Of a stretch of DNA of 17,500 nt, positions 1-8,147 are shown piece after piece; within the stretch, counting starts at the first letter, position 1; the number at the start of each line of letters is the position of its first letter. Made by a program: the position numbers and the translations under genes. The stretch covers positions 1,193,574 through 1,211,073 of the forward strand of contig CAUJGJ010000208.1 of the NCBI GenBank assembly GCA_963170055.1, read 5' to 3'. This DNA comes from Halisarca cf. caerulea. Its lineage: Eukaryota > Porifera > Demospongiae > Chondrillida > Halisarcidae. Under the pieces are notes generated by a model. It had not been told where the DNA came from and did no database searches. It saw nothing but the letters and a program-made list of their open reading frames with translations.

Positions 1-514
<514 letters not shown>

Positions 515-581
<67 letters not shown>

Positions 582-614
582 TGTACACACACACACACGC
601 ACACACACATACAT

Positions 615-663
<49 letters not shown>

Positions 664-731
664 CACACACACATACACACATGTACACACATGTAACACA
701 CACACGTACACATACACGTACACACATACAT

Positions 732-793
<62 letters not shown>
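515..793. repeat. Interrupted (CA)n microsatellite
   Basis: CA dinucleotides with repeated TACATGTACA-type interruptions (near 577-584, 610-617, 657-662, 677-692 and 727-732). ACATGTAC is itself nearly palindromic, so the tract is a mosaic of CA and ACATGT blocks. The recurrence of the same interruption points to internal duplication rather than independent point changes. Long His-Thr and Cys-Val frames on both strands are artefacts of the repeat. Confidence 0.95.
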
Positions 794-796
<3 letters not shown>

Positions 797-1145
797 CTTC
801 ACATCATATACATTTATTCTGGCCAAAGAATGGCATTGCATTATGTATATAAGGAAATACAACAGGAGGTGAAAGGACACATGCAAGCAAAACACAGTTA
901 CACATGTCATGCTAATCTGATTACCCTGAGAAGACACGTAATATATCCGTTTTCATACTTGTACTGTGCACGTGTACTGCAACTTGATACACATGTACGC
1001 ACTACATCTGCATAGACAGAGTTGATCGAATTGTCATAAAAGAAATCTAATTTTCCACATTCACACAATCCTTCCCAGTTGGGCGTCAATTATTAAAATT
1101 AAGGTTGTGTGATTCTAGTAATTGGAAATTTGTGCTAATTATGTA
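794..1145. other. Gene-free stretch, nothing recognised
   Basis: About 350 bp of A/T-rich, non-repetitive sequence between the CA tract and the first MITE. The two short ORFs on opposite strands (830-1015 and 907-1089) overlap, have no recognisable motif, and look like chance frames. Confidence 0.6.
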
Positions 1146-1817
1146 AGTGAACCCCTCTAATCCAGACCCCTGAATTGCAGACACCCCTCTAACCCAGACC
1201 CCTGAATTGTGGACACCCCTCTAATCCAGACCCCTGAGTTGCAGACACCCCTCTAATCCAGACCCCTGAATTGCAGACACCCCTCTAACCCGGACCCCTG
1301 AATTGCAGACACCCCTCTAATCCAGACCATGAATAGCAGACACCCCTCTAATCCAGACCCTGAATTGTAGACACCCCTCTAATCCAGACCATGAATAGCA
1401 GACACCCCTCTAATCCAGACCCTGAATTGCAGACACCCCTCTAATCCAGACCATGAATGGCAGACACCCCTCTAATCCAGACCCTGAATTACAGACACCC
1501 CTCTAATCCAGACCCTGAATTGCAGACACCCCTCTAATCCAGACCCCTGGATTGCAGACACCCCTCTAATCCAGACCCTGAATTGTAGACACCCCTCTAA
1601 TCCAGACCATGAATTGTAGACACCCCTCTAATCCAGACCATGAATAGCAGACACACCTCTTTTGTGGACACATGCCACTGGAATCCAATGATTCACTCTA
1701 TACTTTGCCATAGTACATCTTCAACCCCTGAAATGAGGGCACTTCAATAATCAGGACAGTCCTTTCTGATCCCAAGGTGTCCAGAATAGAGGTGTCTGGA
1801 ATAGAGGGGCTCCACTG
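1146..1817. mobile_element. Pogo/Tigger-like MITE expanded by an internal ~31-bp array
   Basis: The left end reads AGTGAACCCCTCTAATCC (the usual initial C seems lost). The right end, read on the minus strand, is CAGTGGAGCCCCTCTATTCC, so the two form clear terminal inverted repeats. TA flanks both sides (1144-1145 and 1818-1819), as expected for Tc1/mariner-superfamily insertions. The right half (about 1668-1817) closely resembles the shorter element at 2361-2548, including a shared ACATGCCACTGGAA block and a late GTGTCCAGAATAGAGG-type end. No transposase is encoded, so mobility would depend on an enzyme from elsewhere. Superfamily assignment rests on the TIR motif and TA only. Confidence 0.8.
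1150..1655. repeat. Minisatellite, ~31-bp unit, about 16 copies
   Basis: The unit is CCCCTCTAATCCAGACC followed by TGAATTGCAGACA, 30-32 bp long, with about 16 copies. In the middle the units alternate between an ACCATGAATAGC form and an ACCCTGAATTG form, giving a dimeric higher-order pattern. The unit corresponds to the left terminal repeat plus the adjacent bases of the host MITE, so the array is an amplified transposon end. Confidence 0.93.
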
Positions 1818-1860
1818 TACTACATATTAGTATTCTTTTTTTACAAAAAATACAAAATTA

Positions 1861-2033
1861 CATCGTGCAAACCCCAATTTAATGAACACCACAAACAATG
1901 TTCTGCCTGAGGGGGGGCAGACACATGCATGAACCATAAGCTATAAGAGCTTCTTGATGATCCACCGACCTCTGCGTGTAATGTGATATATTGTTTGTTA
2001 CCCACAGAATGCTGAATTACCAAGGTTCTGCTG
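1861..2033. mobile_element. Pogo-like MITE, 173 bp
   Basis: The left end CATCGTGCAAACCCC and the minus-strand right end CAGCAGAACCTTGG form weak inverted repeats. TA lies at 1859-1860 and 2034-2035. The right half (AAGAGCTTCTTGATGATCC, then CCCACAGAATGCTGAATTACC) matches sequence at about 2148-2300 and, more distantly, parts of 9066-9432. This places it in the element family with internal 'TAATCTGACA' motifs. It is non-coding; the open frame crossing it on the minus strand has no recognisable protein motif. Confidence 0.6.
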
Positions 2034-2035
2034 TA

Positions 2036-2360
2036 CTCGGAAGGCTGCGATTCTACTTTAACACAAACAGGATAAGGCACGTACGGTGGACTAGCTGGAA
2101 TAATCCTGTGTACAAATGTACAGTTGTAGTCACCATTAGACCATACCATAAGAGCTTCTTGACAATCCAACATTCTTGCTAATCCAACCATCTTCTGAGG
2201 TACGTCACCATGGTAGGCCATATTAGGAGCTTCTTGATAATCTGACAACCTCTCTAATCTGACACACTGCATGTTTGTTGCCCACAGAACAATCAACTGC
2301 ATACAGAGGTTGCAACATACTCAAAAGTCTGTGAGTGTACATTGACACAGAGAGTATGTA
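2036..2360. other. MITE-derived fragments, no gene
   Basis: The stretch 2140-2312 is related to the preceding element: it repeats an AAGAGCTTCTTGACAATCC-type segment twice (about 2149 and 2229), followed by CTAATCTGACAC and CCCACAGAACAATC. It ends in a degenerate GAGGTTGCAAC terminus near 2312. I read it as an older, broken copy. The part 2086-2128 resembles 2554-2604 (shared TACAAATGTACA). No coding signal was found. Confidence 0.5.
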
Positions 2361-2548
2361 CAGTGAACCTCTAATCCAACCCCTCAATTGCAAATACTCC
2401 TCCAATATGGACACATGCCACTGGAACCAAATTCTTTGCTTTACATTGACATAGAGTAGCTTCAACGTACCCCTGAAATGAGGACACCTCAACAATTAGG
2501 ACAGTCCTTTCTAGTCCCAAAGTGTTCGGAATAGAGGGGTTTCCCCTG
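2361..2548. mobile_element. Short pogo-like MITE, same family as 1146-1817 but without the array
   Basis: The left end is CAGTGAACCTCTAATCC, and the minus-strand right end is CAGGGGAAACCCCTCTATTCC. TA lies on both sides (2359-2360 and 2549-2550). At 188 bp it shares with 1146-1817 the left end, the ACATGCCACTGGAA block, the 'CCCCTGAAATGAGG' block and the right end, but it has only one to two copies of the unit that is amplified about 16 times in the larger copy. It therefore serves as a natural unexpanded reference. Confidence 0.8.
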
Positions 2549-2619
2549 TACAGGATGGTGCGTGATGGAATGGCATAACCCTGTATACAAATGTACACTG
2601 CAGCTGAGTGGTGCTGGTA

Positions 2620-2711
2620 CAGTCAAACTCTGTCAGTAAGTACTCCTGAATAGTAAGTACCTCGGTTAGTAAGTACTCCTGGATAGTAAGTACCTGGGTT
2701 AGTGAGTACTC
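2620..2711. repeat. Left part of 33-bp minisatellite
   Basis: The unit is GGTTAGTGAGTACTCC followed by TGGATAGTAAGTACCTG, with internal half-repeats of TAGTxAGTAC. It stops abruptly at GGTTAGTGAGTACTC (2697-2711), where retrotransposon sequence begins. It is the same array as 4593-5007. Confidence 0.9.
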
Positions 2712-4454
2712 GGGATAATATGCCCATCGCTTGCTCAAATTCTAACCAACACCTATGGGAATCCAGTCAGATTATTTGTTGCAGGTGGAGGTGAAATTGC
2801 TTCAACAGAAGGAACCACGCAAGGAGACCCGTTGGCAATGGCAATGTATGCTATTGCCATAACTCCACTCATCGACCTACTACGGGAGAGCTGCCCAGAA
2901 GTACCACAAGTATGGTTCGCCGATGATGCAACAGGAGCAGCAACTTGTACTGGACTCAGACAATGGTGGAACAAACTAACCGAATATGGACCATCATTTG
3001 GCTATCATCCCAATGCATCTAAAACGTACCTAGTGGTCAAGCAGGAATATGAGGAATCTGCAAAAACAGCTTTCGCAGACACAGAAGTACATATCACAAC
3101 CCAGGGCAAAAGACATCTTGGTGCTGCTCTTGGATTCAAATCCTTTACTGAGGAATACGTAACAGAAAAAGTGCAGAAATGGACAGATGACATTAAGTAC
3201 CTAGCAAAAATTGCTTCTTCCCAACCTCATGCCGCATATGCTGCTTATGTCCATGGGCTTTCCAACTACTGGTCATTTCTGATGAGAACCATCCCAGACA
3301 TCGATGACTTGCTACAGCCACTAGAAGATGCAATACATCAGCATCTTATTCCTGCACTCACTGGTCGTCCAGCATGCTCTTCCATTGAGAGAGATCTATT
3401 GGCCCTCCCAGTTCGTCTTGGAGGCTTAGGCCTTAACAACCCATCAAGCCTATCCCCTGAGTGCTATCAATCATCAGTACGCATCACTGCTCCACTTGCA
3501 GCACTCATTGTTTCCCAGGAAAAGAGCAGTACCGCTGACCATGATGCCATCATGAAAACCAAGAAAGAAATTAACAAGAGAAACCGCCATTTACAAGAGG
3601 AGAAATCCAAGAATGTGTACAACCACCTCACTCCAGAATTGAAGCGATGTGTAGATCTTGCAAAGGAGAAAGGTTCGTCCTCATGGCTGGCTGTCCTCCC
3701 CCTGGAAGAACATGGTTTCTTCTTGCACAAGGGAGAATTTAGAGATGCCCTCGCCATACGCTATGGCTGGACACCAAACAACATCCCACATTCTTGCAAC
3801 TGTGGGTCACAATTCACCATCAGCCATGCCATGATATGCCATAAGGGAGGCTTCCCAACCATCCGACACAACGAGATTAGAGACATCACAGCCTCCCTCC
3901 TCACTGAGGTATGCAGCAATGTTGCCACTGAACCATCGCTCCAACCACTAAGTGGTGAGATCATGTCAGCACGCTCAACCAACACAGATGATGGAGCTCG
4001 TGCAGATGTTCGTGCCAGAGGATTCTGGAATGCAAGGCAGGATGCATTTTTCGATATAAGGGTTTTTTACCCCAACGCACCCTCCTACCGCACAAAGGAT
4101 CTTTCTGCAATCTACAAGAAGCATGAGCAAGACAAGAAACGCCAGTATGGACAGAGAATTAGAGAGGTAGAACATGGTGTTTTCACTCCTCTTGTTTTCT
4201 CAACCACTGGAGGCATGGGAAGGGAAGCAATGACCTTCTACAAGCGCCTGGCTGACATGTTAACCCAGAAGAGGCACCAACCATACTCCACAGTAATTGG
4301 ATGGCTGAGGTGTCGGCTGTCCTTTGCATCCATCAGAGCCTCTATCATGTGTATCCGCGGAAGCCGATCTTCATACCACCACCCAATCTCTGCAGCCGAT
4401 TCCAACATCAGCCTTGCAACATCCGAGGGACGAATTCCCTCCATGGCTGCATAA
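2712..4454 (+). CDS. Retrotransposon reverse transcriptase, 3' part (palm to thumb, zinc-finger-like motif, candidate endonuclease domain)
   Basis: This is the C-terminal part of a retrotransposon polyprotein that would copy element RNA into DNA at the target. Numbering from Cys (2721) as residue 1, it has 577 residues. RT motif B is seen as GTTQGDPLA (QGDP 34-37), and the catalytic palm motif C as FADD (66-69). A GYHPNASKT segment fits motif D, RHLGAALGF fits motif E, and LPVRLGGLGL (229-238) is typical of the LINE thumb. Cys359, Cys361, His369 and Cys373 make a C-x-C-x7-H-x3-C finger, followed by RHN (382-384). A following block with Asp429 and FFDIRV (Asp445), then a basic KKHEQDKKR stretch, resembles a PD-(D/E)XK restriction-like nuclease; that reading is inference. 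The N-terminal RT motifs (fingers, motif A) are missing because the element is 5'-truncated at 2712. There is no true start here: TTG 2832 and ATG 2838 fall inside motif B. A protein made from this copy could not be a full RT. Similar RT proteins are common in cnidarian and other invertebrate genomes, from memory of the family only. Confidence 0.88.
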   Translation, partial: GIICPSLAQILTNTYGNPVRLFVAGGGEIASTEGTTQGDPLAMAMYAIAITPLIDLLRESCPEVPQVWFADDATGAATCTGLRQWWNKLTEYGPSFGYHPNASKTYLVVKQEYEESAKTAFADTEVHITTQGKRHLGAALGFKSFTEEYVTEKVQKWTDDIKYLAKIASSQPHAAYAAYVHGLSNYWSFLMRTIPDIDDLLQPLEDAIHQHLIPALTGRPACSSIERDLLALPVRLGGLGLNNPSSLSPECYQSSVRITAPLAALIVSQEKSSTADHDAIMKTKKEINKRNRHLQEEKSKNVYNHLTPELKRCVDLAKEKGSSSWLAVLPLEEHGFFLHKGEFRDALAIRYGWTPNNIPHSCNCGSQFTISHAMICHKGGFPTIRHNEIRDITASLLTEVCSNVATEPSLQPLSGEIMSARSTNTDDGARADVRARGFWNARQDAFFDIRVFYPNAPSYRTKDLSAIYKKHEQDKKRQYGQRIREVEHGVFTPLVFSTTGGMGREAMTFYKRLADMLTQKRHQPYSTVIGWLRCRLSFASIRASIMCIRGSRSSYHHPISAADSNISLATSEGRIPSMAA

Positions 4455-4592
4455 ACTCTGCATGTTCTAGAATTTACCTTATAATCATTCATTTCATGGT
4501 ATCTTTATTATATATTACATAGTTATCTTTTCTCATATATATTATACGTATTGTATCTTGATTGTGCCTATAGAAGAATACTCTCAAAAAAA
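4455..4592 (+). other. Retrotransposon 3' untranslated tail ending in A7
   Basis: About 130 bp of A/T-rich sequence between the RT stop codon and the A run at 4586-4592, immediately followed by the array. I saw no AATAAA signal. The short tail and A run mark the 3' end of the retrotransposon. Confidence 0.7.
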
Positions 4593-5007
4593 GGTTAGTG
4601 AGTACTCCTGGATAGTAAGTACCTGGGTTAGTGAGTACTCCTGGATAGTAAGTACCTCGGTTAGTAAGTACTCCTGGATAGTAAGTACCTGGGTTAGTGA
4701 GTACTTCTGGATAGTAAGTACCTGGGTTAGTGAGTACTCCTGGATAGTAAGTCCCTGGGTAAGTGAGTACTCCTGGGTTAGTGAGTACTCCTGGATAGTA
4801 AGTCCCTGGGTAAGTGAGTACTCCTGGGTTAGTGAGTACTCCTGGATAGTAAGTACCTCGGTTAGTAAGTACTCCTGGATAGTAAGTACCTGGGTTAGTG
4901 AGTACTCTTGGATAGTAAGTACCTGGGTTAGTGAGTACTCCTGGATAGTAAGTCCCTGGGTAAGTGAGTACTCCTGGGTTAGTTAGTACTCCTGGATAGT
5001 AAGTACC
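4593..5007. repeat. Right part of 33-bp minisatellite
   Basis: About 12 units of 33 bp plus shorter variants in which GGTAAGTGAGTACTCCTGG and GGTTAGTGAGTACTCC follow each other without the GGATAGTAAGTACC half. The block of one short plus one long unit occurs three times (about 4756, 4805 and 4950), showing that whole blocks were duplicated. Because 33 is a multiple of 3, both strands stay open in long frames (4558-4986 plus, 4489-5010 minus). These repetitive 11-residue-period proteins are artefacts. Confidence 0.93.
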
Positions 5008-5331
5008 CATTGCTCTGTCCCTACCTCATGCAATCCCAATGAAAGCACCTTGGATAGTATGTACCTCTGATAGTGAGTACCTATTTTGCCTTCCCCTGAG
5101 GGTACATACTATCCAAGCTGTACTACACTATGTACACATCATACATATGTTGGATGCAAGTCTATACTGATGTGAGGTCCCGAACAACTTCAGTTTCACA
5201 ATTATTTCACGTTTGCTTGAGGGCCACCTGTCTACAGATAACCACAATCACTTTTTGGCTCACTGAGCGGTCTTCACAGACAGTCTTCAGTTTCTGATCT
5301 CAATTTGTATTTTTCATGTGTACCATTGGGG

Positions 5332-5868
5332 CAGCTGCCTCCTTCAATAGGAGACCATTGCTCTGCTCCATTTGACATCCCCTATATTGAAATGTGTACA
5401 TTTAAACCCTCCAACTTAAGGACACCTCTACAAACAGCTAGGAGAGCTTACTGTGGTCCCAATGGTGTCCTTATTGCAAAGGTTCCACTGTATAGGACAG
5501 CTTACTGTGGTCCCAGTGGTGTCCTTATTGCCAAGGTTCCACTGTATAGGACAGCTTACTGTGGTCCCAGTGGTGTCCTTATTGCAAAGGTTCCACTGTA
5601 TAGGACAGCTTACTGTGGTCCCAGTGGTGTCCTTATTGCCAAGATTCCACTGTATAGGACAGCTTACTGTGGTCCCAGTGGTGTCCTTATTGCAAAGGTT
5701 CCACTGTACAGGACAGCTTACTGTAGTCCCAGTGGTGTCCTTATTATAGAGGTTTCACTATACAGGACATCTTACTGTGGTCCCAATGGTGTCCTTATTA
5801 TAGAGGTTTCACTGTACAGGACAGCTTACTGTGGTCCCAATGGTGTCCTTATTATAGAGGCTCCACTG
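5332..5868 (-). mobile_element. Pogo-like MITE with eight-copy 54-bp array
   Basis: One end is CAGCTGCCTCCTTCAATAGG at 5332; the other, read on the minus strand, is CAGTGGAGCCTCTATAATAA at 5868. The non-array part (5332-5440, including TACATTTAAACCCTCC and a TTGCTCTGC block) matches, in reverse orientation, the non-array part of the element at 10895-11748. The two are therefore copies of one family. No TA is seen at the borders here, so the ends may have mutated. There is no transposase. Confidence 0.75.
5445..5868 (-). repeat. Minisatellite, 54-bp unit, 8 copies
   Basis: AGCTTACTGTGG recurs exactly every 54 bp from 5445 (5499, 5553, 5607, 5661, 5715, 5769, 5823). Each unit contains a complete terminal motif (minus-strand CAGTGGAACC) preceded by TA in most copies. 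The last three units carry a TTATTATAGAGG variant and the earlier ones TTATTGC(A/C)AAG, so there are two sub-blocks. The period is divisible by 3 and keeps a meaningless 190-residue frame open. Confidence 0.95.
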
Positions 5869-5985
5869 AAGTTGTAATCACATGATACAACAGAAAGATA
5901 ACAACATTTCATCCTATTATCGAACTTTCTAGAAGTTTTTATTGCATTATAATATATAATCTTTCAGTACACAATTGGTGTTGAA

Positions 5986-6005
5986 AGGAAGGAAATTTCC
6001 TTCCT
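5986..6005. other. Perfect 20-bp palindrome
   Basis: AGGAAGGAAATTTCCTTCCT is identical to its own reverse complement, with no spacer. It lies in otherwise unremarkable A/T-rich sequence (5869-6073). No element boundary or target duplication could be tied to it. Confidence 0.85.
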
Positions 6006-6073
6006 ATTGTCATAAATTATGCATAATATACAGAATTATGCGATCACGTGGCAATGCACTAAACTGATCATTA

Positions 6074-6456
6074 TAGTGGAAACTCGTTTATAGAAATCAC
6101 ATACTGTGAATTTATGTATATAGTGAATAATTATAAATTTATGTGACCCAGTTAATGTTCCACTACGATAATGTAACTGGTTATAGTCCATCTGTACAGG
6201 TGGTCTATCTGTGCAGGTGGTCCATCTGTACAGGTGGTCCGTCTGTACAGGTGGTATGTCTATACAGATGGTCCAGATGTACAGGTAGTCCATCTGTACA
6301 GGTGGTTCTTCTGTACAGGTGGTCCATTTATACAGATGGTCCATATGTACAGGTGGTCCATGTGTGCAGGTGGTCTGTCTATACCATCTGTACAGGTGGT
6401 CCATCTGTACAGGTGGTTCTTCTGTACAGGTGGTATTTAGGGGGCAGGTTTCACAG
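6074..6456. mobile_element. Probable pogo-like MITE carrying a 17-bp array
   Basis: The left end TAGTGGAAACTCGTTTATAG follows TA (6072-6073). The right end ends in GGTTTCACAG before TA (6457-6458). Both fit degenerate copies of the CAGTGGAAACC terminus. Most of the body is the 17-bp array. The limits are tentative because both ends differ from consensus. Confidence 0.5.
6187..6437. repeat. Minisatellite, 17-bp unit, about 14 copies
   Basis: The unit is CCATCTGTACAGGTGGT with many variants (CCGTCTGTACAGG, TCTTCTGTACAGG, CCATTTATACAG). The GTGGTC plus TACAG core echoes the TIR-proximal bases (GTGGTCTTTGTAGACAGG) of the neighbouring MITE at 6459-6637, so this array too is likely derived from an element end. 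Confidence 0.9.
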
Positions 6457-6458
6457 TA

Positions 6459-6637
6459 CAGTAAAACCTGTTTATAATGACCACTCAAGGGACCAAGTGA
6501 TGGTGGTCTTTGTAGACAGGTGGTCTTTGTACTGAGGTGTAGTAGTATCACTGAGGTGGCCCATGGAGAAGCCTACAGTGGTCTTTGTAGACAGGTGGTC
6601 TTTCTATACAAGTGGTCTTTGTAGACAGGTTTTACTG
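6459..6637. mobile_element. Pogo-like MITE, 179 bp, clean TIRs and TA duplication
   Basis: The left TIR starts CAGTAAAACCTGTTTATAAT; the right TIR on the minus strand starts CAGTAAAACCTGTCTACAAA, and similarity continues through GACCACT (about 28 bp with few mismatches). TA lies at 6457-6458 and 6638-6639. A GTGGTCTTTGTAGACAGG segment occurs three times inside (near 6500, 6580 and 6612), so subterminal repetition is already present. Confidence 0.88.
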
Positions 6638-6639
6638 TA

Positions 6640-6815
6640 CTGTTGTACCCTTTGAGAGACCACCCTTATGGACCTGTGAAAGGTGGTCTCTCAAAAGAGG
6701 TGGTCTCTGGTGAGGGGGAACTTAGTATAGGGTACACATACATTTCTGGCCAGCAAAGCCGGTCTTACAGAGGTGATCTTTCACGAGGGTGGTCTCACAA
6801 GTGGGGTACCTACTG
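6640..6815. mobile_element. Pogo-like MITE abutting the previous one
   Basis: The left end CTGTTGTACCCTTTGAGAG continues to ACCACCC; the minus-strand right end CAGTAGGTACCCCACTTG continues to TGAGACCACCC. The left end begins directly after the TA (6638-6639) that closes the previous element, so the two share one TA. The interior repeats GGTGGTCTC three times. No ORF of note. Confidence 0.6.
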
Positions 6816-6909
6816 TGTCTATAGCATATTCTGACAAGATCTGGGCAGTTTTGAGATTTACAATATCATTATGTACAATAACAAACTTACCCTTATTGGG
6901 CACAATCAG

Positions 6910-7276
6910 GAGGCCCGTAGGCAGGTTTTTGTTTGGGGGGTGCTTCTCAAAGTAAGATGGACAATGGATCTATTGCGTAACAAAACATGGATGATGAAAT
7001 TTGCACGTCACATGTTCTTGTTTCAAATCTTCTGAATCTTTGTGCATTTTTGCCATCAGTTTGAATGGTTTAGAAAGCAAATGAATCGATACACCTCAGT
7101 AAATTACTTCAAAATGTCTATATAAACAAGTGTGCTGAATTTCCAGGAACTACTGTGCCTGACAGTTACTGGCTAAATATATCAGAGTAGGTTCAGTGCA
7201 AGAATAATTTAAGGTACCATTCCATCAAAAGGGGTGTGTGAACACACCCAGCGCACCTCCCCTGGCTACGGGCCTG
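6910..7276. mobile_element. Non-autonomous DNA element with CAGGCCCGTAGCCAGG-type ends
   Basis: The left end GAGGCCCGTAGGCAGG and the minus-strand right end CAGGCCCGTAGCCAGG are inverted repeats (14 of 16). The 5-bp ATCAG lies at 6905-6909 and 7277-7281, consistent with a target duplication. Inside the right end, GGGTGTGT-GA-ACACACCC (7232-7249) is a perfect hairpin. This class of end differs from all other elements in the window. I recall the same terminal motif from many invertebrate and fish repeats but cannot name the superfamily. Confidence 0.7.
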
Positions 7277-7281
7277 ATCAG

Positions 7282-7580
7282 TGCACTTATCTTTTAGCAT
7301 ACACTATTGTCAAGTGAGCAACTAATATAATATACCTATAACATGTCCAAATTATGAATCGACAATCACATTAGATATAATAAATAGTTGTCTTTCAGAA
7401 AATTCCTTCTACCTCATTATGCAGGTAGTCGTTATGCAGGTAGTTGGTACAAGGCAACACCTGTTGTTTGCTGCCCAGTGTATGGATCAGCTGCTAATGG
7501 GCAGCAGCTGCACAGCTCTCGTATCAATTCACATAAACAAACACAGATGGCGGGTGAATTAAGGCAGATAAACAGTAGTG
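7282..7580. other. No gene recognised
   Basis: About 300 bp between two elements. A chance frame (7388-7597) lacks any motif, and overlapping opposite-strand frames are equally open. GCAGGTAGT occurs twice at about 7421 and 7436. Confidence 0.5.
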
Positions 7581-7921
7581 AAGTGAAACCTATGTAATCT
7601 AACACCTCTACAATCCGACTTTCTTGATCCCTACAATCCAACCATCTTATGAGGTTCAGTCACCATATTGAAGCATGCATGTACTGTGGAACATTACACG
7701 AAACCAAGGGACTGTTGAAAATGTTCATTTTATCAGAATTTCATGCTGCCAATACTAGGGACATTGAAGGGGTCATTTGCTGCTTCTGCGTTAAACAAAA
7801 GTTTGTGTTAAGCGATTTTGTGTTAACATTGTTCCACTGTAATCACTCTATAATCCAACAACCTCTTAATCCGACACTTGTTTAAAGGCCCATTGAGTGT
7901 CAGATTAGAGAGATTTCAATG
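7581..7921. mobile_element. Pogo-like MITE of the 'TAATCTGACA' family
   Basis: The left end AAGTGAAACCTATGTAATC and the minus-strand right end CATTGAAATCTCTCTAATC, then TGACACTC, are inverted repeats. Inside is a CCATCTTATGAGGTTCAGTC block followed by CACCATATTGAAG, which recurs at 8331-8352 (inverted), 9308-9330 and 17217-17245 and defines the family. Two more terminus-like segments lie internally near 7834-7870 (GTTCCACTGTAATC). The frame 7649-7885 crosses it and is not credible. Confidence 0.65.
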
Positions 7922-7979
7922 CTACCTGGCCGGTGGAGCCTTTAGGGAAAGGGGTTACATAATACCCTTGAGTTGAGCC

Positions 7980-8143
7980 TGTCCTAAAACCTTCTGTATA
8001 GAAAGACCAATGGTATTGTAAGCCCACCCATGGACCGCCTCAATGCTTATACAACACCTCTAAGGACCACCTAGCTGTCTGCGTGCCGAGACCACACCCA
8101 CTTGGCCCTTTGGATATATGGTCTTTACAGACAGGTTTCACTG
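7980..8143. mobile_element. Pogo-like MITE, degenerate, same family as 6459-6637
   Basis: The right end GGTCTTTACAGACAGGTTTC then ACTG matches the right end of 6459-6637. The left end, about CCTAAAACCTTCTGTATAG then AAAGACCA, is a diverged counterpart. No clear TA is present on the left. The coordinates of the left border are approximate. Confidence 0.5.
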
Positions 8144-8147
8144 GCTA

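Larger units (their letters stand above)
2712..4592 (+). mobile_element. 5'-truncated non-LTR-type retrotransposon inserted in the 33-bp array
   Basis: The inserted segment opens mid-gene in a reverse transcriptase, reads through to a stop at 4454, has a short 3' tail and ends in seven A residues (4586-4592). The 15-bp string GGTTAGTGAGTACTC occurs immediately before (2697-2711) and immediately after (4593-4607). Removing the insert plus one of these copies restores the array in phase. Truncation at the 5' end, a terminal A run and a variable-length target duplication are the signature of target-primed reverse transcription. The duplication cannot be measured exactly because the target is itself repetitive. 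The absence of stops over 577 codons suggests a fairly recent insertion. Confidence 0.85.
2620..5120. mobile_element. TIR-bounded array element (about 0.6 kb before retrotransposon insertion)
   Basis: A candidate DNA element. The left end CAGTCAAACTCTGTCAGTAAG follows TA at 2618-2619. The right end, on the minus strand CAGCTTGGATAGTATGTACC, is followed by TA at 5121-5122. The inverted similarity is weak (CAG plus an AGTAxGTAC core), so the limits are tentative. The body is a 33-bp tandem array split in two by a 1.9-kb retrotransposon. Near the right end, 5049-5069 and 5097-5117 form an inverted pair around the TTGGATAGTATGTACC motif. Confidence 0.5.

Noticed and set aside
1841..2302. 153-residue minus-strand ORF as a host gene
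   Set aside because: It covers two MITE copies and their ends; no motif, and similar sequence recurs as non-coding repeats.
2832..2840. TTG 2832 or ATG 2838 as a genuine start codon of the RT gene
   Set aside because: The open frame and RT homology (CPSLAQ, GTTQGDP) continue upstream to 2712; these codons fall within RT motif B.
4489..5010. Tyr/Pro/Gly-rich 173-residue minus-strand ORF and 142-residue plus-strand ORF with an 11-residue period
   Set aside because: Both strands of the same 33-bp array are open; the array is split by a retrotransposon and shows no sign of being translated.
2618..5122. Reading the 33-bp arrays on both sides of the RT as long terminal repeats
   Set aside because: The two sides have different lengths, the right side is in phase with the left after removing the insert, and the insert ends in an A run, as non-LTR elements do.
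7388..7885. Short plus-strand ORFs as small genes
   Set aside because: They overlap equally open opposite-strand frames and MITE termini, with no recognisable protein feature.
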